Source: Phoronis australis (Eukaryota > Phoronida > Phoronidae). Taken from it: 64,000 bases of DNA. Both the position numbers and the translations under genes were made by a program. Numbering within the stretch: the first letter of the stretch is position 1; the number at the start of each line of letters is the position of its first letter. The stretch spans positions 351,464 through 415,463 of the forward strand of contig NMRA01000085.1 of NCBI GenBank assembly GCA_002633005.1. The letters are read 5' to 3'. Under the pieces are notes generated by a model. The model did no database searches and had not been told where the DNA came from. It saw only the letters and a list, made by a program, of their open reading frames with translations. Positions 44,531-57,000 of the stretch are shown one piece after another.

Positions 44531-47452
44531 AGTGATCTTGGAGGGCAACAGCTTTTTCGCTTTCTAAGATAGTACAATTTGCATTCCAGGTTGTCGAGAA
44601 AATAAAAAAGAAAAACACACGCATTGGCATGCATATAAGAAAACTATTTCTGATGAAAAAGCTCTGAGATAAAAATGCTGGTAATTCAGTCCACTTTTGT
44701 CCATTTAAATCGTGATTCATTATCGCCGATCAAATACAAAGTTTATTTGCAATGACTTTTGCTACTAAATGCATATATGGAGTTCAGTTGTTGTAAAACA
44801 GTTCCGTCAGCGGGTAATAAGTAGGGATATAAACGAGGAATTTCTTTTTCTATATCAAAGGTCCGCCGAGATTTAAAAAAGATTCTTTAATACAAATTTC
44901 AGCTGAAATAAAGTGACAGACAAATCAATTTTCTCTCAACACTCGTGAGCGCGATTCTCACAATCAAGTGAGTATAGAAGCCTCGTGTGTGATATTAAGA
45001 ACGTCGTGAGAAGTTTTAATCAATTAAAGTCCCCTGTCCATGTCCTCTGTAACACTTACCAGTAAACCAACTCGGCTTTGTCTTCTGAGGCAAAGGAAGG
45101 ATCTGCTGAAACAGCACTGAAAATGCCTTTTTATGGAATTGCACGGATATACCTTACCTTTCCAACCAATCAGATTGTTGAACAATTGGGTGTGGCGCAT
45201 ATATTAAGTCAGTTCGACGGACAGAGTGCGTGTCAGTCACCTTTACACGTATTTGATGCGTACTTGGGGTTCGTTACATAAACTAGACGCTCGCAATCAG
45301 CAAGACCATCCAAATTTTAGCGTGAAATCCTCATGCACAACAAGCGAAACTCGCGATCACTCTTGTCTTACTGACAAGTATCTTGCCCCTACGGCACTCA
45401 ACCCTGAACATCCACTATGAAAACTAATTCAATTTCCCGTCGTACGTCCCCGAAGAAAGTAAACCCAACTACGACGTGAAAATGACGCTTGGTGCCCAAA
45501 CTGATCCACGCCACACATTTTTACCTCACAGTCCCAGATTGTTTGTTGCAAAATGCTGGAAGAACTCTGAAATACTTGTACACGGAATATGTCACGACTA
45601 CAGCTTTGGCGTGAGTGGAAACAGCCAGCTTTAAATGGGGTTTAACGTTTGATACTAGTAAATCAAGATCTGATATTTATAGAGAATTGTGTTGACAAAC
45701 GTTTTAGAATTTCATCTGTTTTCGAGCATTTGTGGCTGAAACAGTGAAGCACAGACTAATACTATATCAAATGTATTTTTGGAACTAGGAACAAATCACG
45801 TTCATAAAAACTTGTTCTTACTTTTTATCCGTATTTTCAACTTTTTTTACCAAAGAACTTTTGTCTTTTTTGAAAATCATGGCTAATTAAATTGCTTTTT
45901 TAACTCTCCAGAAAATTAAAACTTCGAAAAAAATGCTTCAACACATTTTCAAAATTAATATACATGTCCATCAGGCGTGAGTGCCTAGATAAAAAGAACT
46001 TACTATCCTGAAACAGATTTTACAATACCATGCGTTTTTATTTATTTAATTTATTTGATAACTATACAATATAAATAATATTTCCTTCGGCTGGTACCTC
46101 TGCTCGAGCCTTGGAAGTTTCGTCACATTCACCAGACTTCGGAAACTTAAAAAAATAAAAGTCAAATTTGCTTGTTCATTTAGCACAATTGTGATTGAAC
46201 ACATTCCTTTTAAACACAATTTTGGCACTTAAAGAAAAAATGAATATGTGAAGTATCATAAACTAAGTAAAACAAACTTCGTCTTCACCTCTACTTTCGT
46301 TACAAGCCGAAAGTTCCCGCCTTGTTCCCGTCAACCTACGCGAATAAGCAAACAACCCAGAATGTGCCTTTAAACTGAGAGACTAATAGAAATCGTAACT
46401 GATAGGTTGAGTCGAGTTTAATTAGCAGACAAGTCATGTGAACATCATTGTCTATATGTCTACTAATCACCAGGCTTACGTAACCGACGGAAAATATTCG
46501 ATTACTGGAACTCGGCCATAATACTCTTGACGATTTCATTTGTTCGCACAGCGAGCCAATACGTAGTTCTGTTTAGTCGAATGCGCTATTCTGATGGGAA
46601 TTTTTTCTATAAATTAAAAGCAGACCAGTAGCAAAGGTGTGTGAAAACGGCATACGGAAGTTATTTCGCGCAAAACTTATTGCCAAAATTGGCAGTTTTC
46701 CTTTGGTCAAAGGCTGGTGCACACAGATAAATGTTGTCTTATAACAATCTACATAATACAGTCCTTAATTGCCACTACTTGCCAAAAGTTTCTAGATCAC
46801 CTGCTGTGGGCTAATTAAGTAAACCATTATCGTAATGATACATGTACCTATTCGTTAAGCTCATACAACATAGAAAAACCTCCAAAGTATTTGCAAAATT
46901 AAATAGATGATGACGCATAGTGTAAAAAACCCATTTCCCGAGTCCCTGTTTATGCCCAGACCTTCAGGGTATGTCTCTGTCTAAAAGCTTTCAAGATCAT
47001 GCATTGGGCATAACACCATGTCTAAATAATGAGCATTGGCTTACAATGTAGGAGAATAGCTCAGAGGCATAGTAGTTACAGCGGACTCCATAACAATGAG
47101 ACAGGGACAGGGGACATCTAGCGAAAAAAAAAACAAAACTAAGCAAAAAAGCAGTGAAAATTGTTGGAAAGGAAACGGCGAGTTTCTGACCTTCGAAAAC
47201 CAGCTTTGAAAGTGGTGAGAGCAAAGGTCCGTGTCAAGGTCTTGGAGGCACTGTGAAGATTAAGGCCCACAAAATCATCAAGAGCTCAGTTCATGTGTTG
47301 GCCTCTGCTATCCAGTGCAAATGACAACCAAGCTTTTGACACCAGTTTGATTCTAAAGTGATCATCATTATAAAATGATAACCAGTGACCTTCATTTCAA
47401 ATGTACGGAACAATTAGAGATAAAACAAACAAATTACACTAGAATGCTTGTA
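44531..47452. other. Intergenic, between repeats and the Drosha 3' end
   Basis: Only dispersed repeat family 2 (45025-45196) and a weak A-box-like TAGCTCAGAGGCATAGTAG near 47057 without a matching B box. Confidence 0.5.
45025..45196 (+). repeat. Dispersed repeat family 2, copy 2
   Basis: Partner of 2246-2427, same direction, with small deletions. Confidence 0.75.
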
Positions 47453-47593
47453 TTTATTTCGTTCAAATTCATTATCTGTACAAAACAGGAAGAACTTCAT
47501 TTCTGACACCCAATAACTAACCTAAAGGACATTATGTTACCATGGAAACATAAGCCAAATTCCTAAACCAATCTAAAGCTCCGGCTCTTTATT
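47453..47593 (-). terminator. Drosha polyadenylation signals (candidates)
   Basis: Minus-strand AATAAA hexamers lie at 47593-47588 and 47458-47453, about 390 and 525 bases past the stop codon. Either would give a plausible 3' UTR. No transcript evidence distinguishes them. Confidence 0.4.
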
Positions 47594-47981
47594 CCACACA
47601 CTGTTCTTAGTAGCCATCAATGACAAAAGTGTGAATACACAACAAAAATCGTCTCTGATCGCAAATTGGCCCAACTCATTCTTTCAACACCTTGAGTCCA
47701 TATTCCAGCACCAAACAAGTCTTCTTACAATTACAAAGACCAGTTTTAGTTTATTATTTTTCCTAAGTAAGAACCAAACAAATCAAAAGGAGTTTACATA
47801 TCACAATAGGACTCCAATGTTAGTCCTGTGTATTGTTTTTTGTTCACCCCATCTTGCCACGATAAAGAAAGTCACAGTTACAGCCAGTGCCTTCTCCATG
47901 GAATCTGTGCAATGCTTGTCATGAAACTTCCAGCATAATTAAACAATAGTCCATTTCAATCTTGATTGCATCGTTAGAGTT

Positions 47982-48052
47982 TCAAACAGCACTTTTCCTT
48001 TTCTTGAGGAGCGGTCTGTATTTCATGTCTAAGAGCTGATGAGGGAATAATT
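47982..48052 (-). CDS. DROSHA: Drosha exon: basic C-terminal tail and stop
   Basis: 71 bp including the TGA stop. It encodes LFPHQLLDMKYRPLLKKRK and three more residues. The frame from the dsRBD exon continues only if the TTTGCAG acceptor is used. The spacing and the MKYR motif fit the human tail (FIERKYRQEL), which ends in a longer charged extension that is absent here. Confidence 0.82.
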
Positions 48053-51000
48053 CTGCAAAGAAACGAGAACATCATTTAGTAAGAATATTCATGACATGAT
48101 GCAGAGTGCATTTGTGTACGTATATCTGTCACAGTACTGGCAGGCCAATAAATGTACAACATGACCGTGAAAAAATACTACATCAGGGCTGGGTTGCATA
48201 AAACGTCAAAGTTATCCGCTGGATAAGTTGGATTATTGCATGATAACAGGAGCATTGTTCAACTACAATAACAACTTGGCAAGTGATAATACGACGTTGA
48301 TATACACCTGCAATTGGGCCCACGTGAACAGGATGCGCTAATTATGACAGCTTTCTTTTGATTAATCAAGCACTTTTGGACTGTTAACTACCAGCATCTA
48401 TTTCAATATAGCGTAAACACCAAATGTTGCCTCAAGACACCTGAGAATAGTGTGCAATACTATGTAAACATGAAAACTGAACGATGGCAGAATGAAAAAC
48501 TATACTGGCAGGGATTTCTGAGAAAGAGACCCTCTTTCGGAAACAAGCTTCTCACGTGTGGCAAAAGAGGGCAATGCTTTCCTAATTTTTTACCTTAATA
48601 GTACATATAACATATCTCAAGTTCATCATATGTTAACAAAAGCGCCGCCGTACTTGTGTTGTTTTAGCTAAGCAATTAAGTGAAAACTTCCTCGTAAAAC
48701 GTATCACCGGTATCTTAAAAAGCCCAATTCGAATATTCCTAACCCATACAGAAACATATTCCCCAATCGGTGTTCGCACCTTCATCTCACCCTGTTTTAC
48801 ACAATTAACACATGACCCCAAAAGAGCAATTACACATAACAATTCAGCAAATGTGCGAAAATACTAATCTAATGCAATGTGCCAGATGTTTTGATCGAGG
48901 ATAGAGATATCACAAAGAGGTATGCAGAAACTATGTAGGTCAGTTTTCAATTTGACGTGAAACGGGCATACAATGCAGATGTTTCGAGGAATTCAGATTT
49001 CATTCATAGCCATACCATAATACAAACTTTGCTAACATCAATAAATAACCGATACAGCAGCCAATGGAGGTAAAAGCAATACCTTTCAAAAATGAATAAG
49101 TCTTTAAAAAAAGTACTCGGAAATTTAGTGAAATATGCGTGCCTAAGATTTCTGAAGTCATGCCCAAGAAAGTTCAGGGAGTAAACGTGACCCGCCCAGT
49201 GCTGTAAATAGCAGAAAGTTGAAGCGCTACAAGTCTTTTTATTTTATGCAGAACTAATCACTGAGTATGACAACAGTCATCAGTCATGTGATTTGTTCTT
49301 GCATAATTTCCATGTACAGGTATCAACATGGTATCCAACGCAACCGCAGCCAGGTGGCATTGGCGCAGCAAGTCAGGGAAGTTTTCTGACGGGATGTTTT
49401 TTAATCTATGCAAGCTGTAAAATCTAAACTGCCAACAAAAGAAAAAGTTAATGCTTAAAATTCATCCGATTTTGCATCTTTTATGACTTTGATGGTGTTA
49501 CAATGTATGTCAGTCCTAGAACTTAGGTACAGTACTTTCACTATGCATTTCTCTTTTCATAAGTGGCAAACCAAGTTTAATATTTGAATACTTGTTTCCG
49601 TCAGAGAGTGCTTATCCAAAGTACATGTAGGCAATAGACGTCTTGCAGCAAATTCTTTGAAGTTTGGTCTGCAGTGACTGTATGGAGGCATTCAAGCATC
49701 CATGTTCAGGGAAGCACACACCCCAAGTTCTTGACATTCCTAATTTAAGATCCCATCCCCGCCAATTTAAGCGCACTGTTAAAACTCGTTACAGCAAACC
49801 TGGGACCTATTGAAGACATTTGTAGATTTGTAGTAACTGGGGTGCGCTATAACTGAATCAGCTTTTTAGAGAAAGTAAATGCTGTACAACCATTTAAACG
49901 CCATTTTTTCATATGTAAGGCTAACTTGACGCGTGCCCCATTGCGTACAGCAAATCACGTGTTTGTACAGAACGCATTGTGCACAAATATGAAGTCGCGG
50001 AGTTTGCATGTGATAAATTTTTAGACTCAAATGCACTGGTTCGCTATGGAATTGGTGAAGTCATTCATTAGGACATGAAAATTGGAACACCATATCTGAG
50101 TGTAGGAACATTGTATCCATGTTTGTTAAACACGAAGAGTAGAAAAGGTATTTATTATTAGAGAAAATTGGAACCTCTGCAGTTAAACGATATAAGTGAG
50201 AGTGTTATAAAAAGGGTTTGTAGTAACGCAACTTGACTGCATGTACCAGACAATGAAATCAGTGGAGGATCCAGAGTTGGGGGGGGGGCAGGGCACAGGA
50301 ATAACCAGAATTTCGGCACATACGCACACCCAGCCTAAAATGTAGGGATGCAGGGGTCTCGAATTTTTGGTTTGCGGACCTTATTATTAAAAAAAAACAG
50401 TAAATGGGTTTGTTCAAGGCCTATGCATTGTGCATTCAATCCCGAGCCCCCTTGGGTGCGCGCATATACTAGTCAGTAATTCGCACCCCGAATTGCCAAA
50501 TGGTATCTGGAAGAATTTGGGGGAGACATGGCCCCCCATTGAATCCGCCACAGGAAATTGTCCTTTTCTAGATCTAGTAAAACTTTTACAGTCTTACCAA
50601 GTCTGAGTAGTTTTTAGAACACCCAATACATTAAGTAAACATTTCTTCAAAAATATTGAAGACAATACTTCCCCACAATAAAAATTTGCTTTCATTAAAT
50701 TTTTGAGCTGTTCCAAAAATACATGCCGCCCTTTGGTAGAATATAACTACATCTTTAAAGGAATCATGACACAGTCATAAATTCCTACAGCCTCACGTGA
50801 AAAACATCAGTTGGCTTTTGACTGGCAGAGAGAAGTTAGTCTTTCTCAACTTAAGGTTGTTTAATACTACAAAATCGTGACAACAGGATTTCAGTTTTAA
50901 GGTAGTTAGACACTGATTAGTGTACAAATAGCAGTTAGCTAAAAAATTATGCAAACCACATACTGTCATGTTCCTTCAATGCATTCTCTGCAGCGTTCAT

Positions 51001-54000
51001 TTCTGCTGTTTGTATATTACTGCCAAATCCTTTGGATAAACGCTTGTTTCTGAAGTACACAGCTACTGTGTAGACACGGGTGTTTGTGGGTCCTGCCTGG
51101 TTCACCACTCTGTAACATATAACACAAGCATATTACACTGTGTAAGGATAGAACGGAACCACATCAGTCTACTTTCAAAACTTCCTTTCACAGGCTCCTG
51201 AAAGCCATATTTCAAATTGAATTAACATACTTTTTAGGACAAAACTTTAGTAACGTTTTTCGATTGAGCAAAACATTATAACTACGAAGTTGTGAAGCTT
51301 GCATCAAAACGCCACTAGCAAAGGACAATTTTATGGAGCAAATACACCATACATACAGAAGACGAATAAAAATGCACTTGAAGCAATTCATGGAGTCTTG
51401 AAAAATGGTAGGATGAAGGAAGCAGTGAAAGGGGCCTGTGACAAATACTGAGGAAGGAGGTGTACGTACTTGTAAATAGGCATGTCGGGCGTTTCCTCGT
51501 CCACACGACGCAGGGACAGACAGCACTGCTGTAACAGGGACTTGGGGTCGTTCCACTCTTGGGTTAAGATGAAGTACTGGAAAACATGTGAAATGGGTTG
51601 TATAATTTTAAAAATAAATCGACTGGTACAGCACTTATGCTGCCATCCGATTTTGCACACACTCTGAAGCCTCGGAATACTGGCACTTAGTGACCATGAA
51701 GATATTCTCAACTGACCAGCTAGAATAACTGATCTTCTACAATTATCTCACAATGAAATATCGTTTATAAATCAAAAGAAGTCCCAAGACTGAGTCTCAA
51801 AACGTGGCTTGAGAAACATTTAAGTGTGAACATCAGCACCCTCTAGTAGACTAATTAGACAGTTGATCAACAATATTTTCTTAACTTGTGTTCAGATTAC
51901 AAGAAGACAAATACAACTCATGATTAGTAGGCAAATCTGATGCTTAAAACATTCATTGCACCTGCCACCTTAGCAGTAACTTGCCAATTGTGGTAACGTT
52001 GTATTCATGCTAAAGTCTTATGATCACTGTGGGTGGTAAAATCTTAGCACAAATCCCATCACTGCGAACGGAAACTTCTTCAAGAAAGAAACCTGAACTC
52101 TCTGATTTGGGGTCGGACCAGGAAGAAAAATTAGACATCTGATCAGACATCTGGTGGCGTTTGAATGCACTATAAGGGACAATCTTCACTGCAAAGGGCA
52201 ACAGCAAATTAGTGGAAATACATCCTGTAAAATTTCTGGGATTCTGAAATGCGTGGAAACGCTACCATTGTTAATTGTGAATTGCACATGTTGCACTCTT
52301 TATCTCTTTCCAAAATTTGTGACCAAACAACTTTTAAAATTAAACAAAAAGTGTAATTATACCTTTAACCGGGGAAAGAAGACCGCGTTGCAAAAAGCTT
52401 CACAGTGACTCATCCCTTTATCAACGTAAAGCGCTCCTATAAACGCTGGAATAGAAATAACGATTAACAATTAGAAACTGACATGCAATTGCGTCTGTTA
52501 TGCGAGTAGTTCAAGGAATAATTAAAAAATATTAAATTATATATTACCACGCAATATAATTACATTTTAAATCATTTATTAGGCAGTACGCGCACTTCAT
52601 TGAAAGATGCAGGGCTTGGAATGATCACTGACAAAAATAAATAGGCTTGTGTGATAGTATTTTTTGTACTGTAAAAGTCAAAATAATGACAAAAAAGAGA
52701 CGAAAAAAGAGAACACTGGAAATCAAATAAAAGGGAAATTGAAAGCAAAAAAGAGGAAAATTAATCCTCTTAAAAGAGAAAACATCCAAGCCCTACAGAT
52801 GAGGATGAGTCAACAGTTCCCATTCTACTGAGAGTTGATAATGTCAAACCAGTTGTAAGCTACCACACTTTGTACACATATGTTTGCCTACAGAAAGCCT
52901 ATTTAATAATTGAGGTGTATTGCAATAAATACAACCAGGAAGTCTGAGAATACAAACATTCCAGAAGGTCAGCTTTGGCCTTTGTGGTGAAAACTCCTGC
53001 CTGGGCATGCTCAGGAGCGCTGCTGCGAATGGTGTACTCGCGCAATGTGAGGTCATCGCAGGCTGCAGCTTGTGTGTTCTTGTTGACCAGGACACTTCGT
53101 AGTAACTGAAATGAAGCAGCGAATTATATGGCAAAATCTCACCAACTTTGTACAAAAATAATTGACAACCTCGGTAGTTAAAAGTCTTCTGACATTGTTT
53201 TAAATGCCTAGAATTTCTCAGAATCATTAAAAACAGTATTTATTTGGTGCTACATATCTTCTATAAAAAAATGAAAAATAAAATTTCACTAGTCAACCAT
53301 GTTGTGTCCTAAACTTACAAGATATTACCATACTTGATGCTGATGTAGGCTTATGATCTCCAATATAAGGCATTAATTGACATGTTTTTGTAACAGGAGT
53401 AAACTCGATACCTTCAAGGAGGCTAGACTACTATGTTCATAATCCTACAAAGCATTTAAAGACTGAGGAACTTGCACGCTAATTCCTTATCTCTGTGATT
53501 GCTTGGTCAAATTAGGTAGAAACACAACGTATAGCGACGACGTGTACACGACATACGCTGAAAATTGCTAAATGTTTTTAAGAATGAGTTTCCTGTCGAA
53601 CGTGATCCGTAGATCACTCAGCCTTGTCCAGTAAGGACCGTGATGTAGTGTTGGGGAATAACACCGCATCATGTGGGCTATGTGAGCCCCCAAGGTACGT
53701 CATAAATGCAAAGGTCACCTATTTGTAGTTTTTGTTTTGTTTTGACCTTTACAAGTTGTCAATGAATACAACCGCACTTTGTTTAGCATAGATGATGTTC
53801 AAATAGCATTGTTGTTTAGTTCCTGCTATGCAGCATAGTTAGGAGTATGCAAATGCGTCTTTAAAATTCACTTAACAGTCAGAGAGCAAGTTTGAAATAA
53901 GATGTTGCTCAAGCCAGCTGTTAGTCCTATGGGCCAAACAGGGTCTAGTCAACAGTAAGTAAAATCAAAAGGTAATGGCATAATACTGCAAGTCAAGACT

Positions 54001-57000
54001 CACACATCGAAACTGAATATTGAGTCACATTGACACTCGCACTGACACTCACCGATAAATGTCCCTCGTGGTGATTAGGAAAATGACGAAACAGATAATC
54101 CGACGTGATCAGTTTGAGCACAGAATCACCAAGGAACTCCATTGTCTCATTATGGCCCCTGAAATATGCGCCACTCATGAAGTGATTACTGAATAATCAG
54201 ACAGACAGCATGTAAAATCCCTGCCTAACTAAAATTGTTTTTAGAATTAGAATGATTAGTCTGACTTTGAGCTGTTCACAAGTACTTTTATTACAAGTAA
54301 TTTTATTAATTAGAATTGTGTTAATAGATCACATTCTCTGAACTCCCAAACAATGAATAGTTTGCAAGAAGCACTAAAATTTAGCTTTCTTTCCTACCCA
54401 CAATACTTCTTCAAAATTGGTGACCTGCAGGTCGCCAATACTACCTGACTTTGACTGGCGACTTAGTAAAAAGGTTACCATGAAGTTGCCACACACACAT
54501 CCGAGCATGAACTCAAAATACTACAGGAAGTAACTAGACAAAACTGGGAATCATTCGACAAAAATCAGAAGGGAGCGATTATGAGTCATACATGTACGCA
54601 GTTAACATATGATGAGATGGTCCACTTTCACCACGGGCAGGATATTGGGCCAGTGAAGGATATTGGGCCCGTGAAGGATATTGGGCCCGTGAAGGATATT
54701 GGGCCCGTGAAGGATATTGGGCCCGTGAAGGAAATTGGTCCTTAACAGGTACACACGACACTAGTTCCTAGTTTTTCCATTTGACTAAACAAGGCATATG
54801 GGCAATCTGGGGTGTGCCAGTAGACATTTGGTGGTAAGGTGTGCCAGTAGACAGTGGGTGAGCTCAGCAGTTCAGTTATCACATTTACTTTATTTTTGGC
54901 CAATATTGCCAACTATGTATCGTTTGCAGGGTCACGACTTTCACAAACCCTCATAACGGGTGTCCTTGTTATGCCAACCTCATAATTTTATCCCGTTTTG
55001 CATCCAAGGAATTTTACCAGGTCGCATTGTAGAGTTGACGTCATGTTAAGCATCAAGCCCTGACAAACACAATTCTTGCTCCATATTCACTAGTTGTCTG
55101 GGATGAATTCAATTGCTTCTATTATGTGGCAACTCTTTATCGACCATTTTCCAAATTTTCGATTTTGGCGTAGTTTTGAGCATCACTTTATCTTTGAAAA
55201 ATTTGTCTATGCACATGAGACTTCGCACATTTTCTATCACCTATGGCCAAAGGAAATGTGTGTAAGATGATTGATTTTTCATTCGAACAACGGAAACACC
55301 TGCTCTCAACAATGAAGACTGGGACTTTGACGGCTTATATATGTCGCTTAAGGGTAAATAAAAAATCTCAGACACAATTCTCTGCGCATTGATTGTAAGA
55401 ATCTATAGACAACATATAAACACAAAGCCATAAGCACTCTCTAAAAATATGGTTCTAAGTCAAGTGCTTATAAAGGATTATGCTTGGATTAAGATTATCT
55501 AGGCTTAGGAAATATCAACTTGAAAGGTTTAAAATGAACAGTTAAATGCTATTTGGTAAAACATGAAAAAATTTCAAAATTGTTTACAATGACGTACACC
55601 TACATTGCAGTGCTGTTGAGCAGAACTTTAAAACTGATCCAAGCATATTTTTCCATCGACAAAAGTAAAGGACAAGGTGAGTTTGTGACGTAAACTGGAT
55701 AAGTCACAAACAAGAAGACAATTACTGGGTAAAAAAGGAAATGTAGCCGGCAATTACATGTGCTGCAAGATGTGGTCGATATTTATGTCACGATAACATA
55801 GTATAACATGGCATAACAAAGCCATTAATTAGACAGTATTAATTGCATACATGTAAGAAGTTGATTGCATGGTATGATCATTCATTAATTATCCGCCATC
55901 AGTAATTACTTCTTGTCACTTCAAGGTATAATTATTTGATGGCATACATTAATCTTAATGATTGTGAACATACATTTTGGCAAAATTTGTTGGCCACGTA
56001 GACGTTTACCCAAAATGTAAAACCGACTGCAACAACCTATTCATCAACTCATTTCTTAATTACAGGACCGATTGAATTATAGAATATGCAACCTTCATGA
56101 AAAACAAAAGTATGAAAAACGCACTGCTACAGTTAGAGAAATGTCCAAGTATGGTTAATTTAGGAACATCAAATCTCAGAAATGGCTGGTTGGATTCATG
56201 TGAAACTTTCAGATTCTATCGTTTTTGTAAAATGTTTTTCAGTGGGGACAATCAAAAATAAACTTCTTATAATATGATTTTCATAAAAAATCAGAAGTTC
56301 TACAAAAATGAAATGATAACTTAAAAAACAGTATGCGTTACAGTGATTTTGAGATTTCATCTGAATGTTATCTCAAAGAAAATTTGACCTTGTTATTGAT
56401 ACCATTGTTTTGCTCTGAATGTACAGTTCTTTAGTCAGAATTTATTAAAAACAACATGGTCATGTGACCCAAAGATTGGTAGATTGGCAAAAAGTTCAAA
56501 ATTAAATTCTAAATGCTTTCTACTTTGCTGATGTCAAGGCCACTAAATTGCACTGGCTTCTGGAGATGCCCTACCTGCACTGGAGTGAAATACAACCAGA
56601 ATTATAAGACATTTAACCTTCCTGCAAGAGGTATCGATCGTGGCAACAGCATTTTAGTCAAATCTTAAAACTTCATCTCTCTGACCTTGAAAATAAAATC
56701 AGGGTCACCACAATTTAACAGACACATCAGTTAATATGCCCCACCAGTGTTCTCTGCAAATTGTTTTGACTCGTCACTGCCTCGAGTTTGAGTTTTGTGG
56801 CAATGAGTTTGACTTACTGCGTCGAGTTTGAAAACCTATGCGTCAAGTTTGAACTCTTGACAGATTAGTCTTTTCTTAAGCAAACTACGGCATTTTGGAT
56901 TGTTGGAATCAGTTCATTGCGTTTATTCCAATAAAAAGACAAACTCTCCACATACATGAATTTCGTTACGCCAGCCGAGTTTCTGTTGTTGAGAATACTG

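Noticed and set aside
51212-51711. Several frames around the WNDPKS exon
   Set aside because: Only the 107-bp Drosha exon at 51470-51576 is supported; the other frames are antisense or read into introns.
52010-52207. 65-codon minus frame in the intron between Drosha exons
   Set aside because: No Drosha homology, no consistent splice phase with the neighbouring exons.
54641-54740. CRISPR-like array
   Set aside because: The 18-bp units are head to tail with no spacers and lie in an animal intron; it is a minisatellite.
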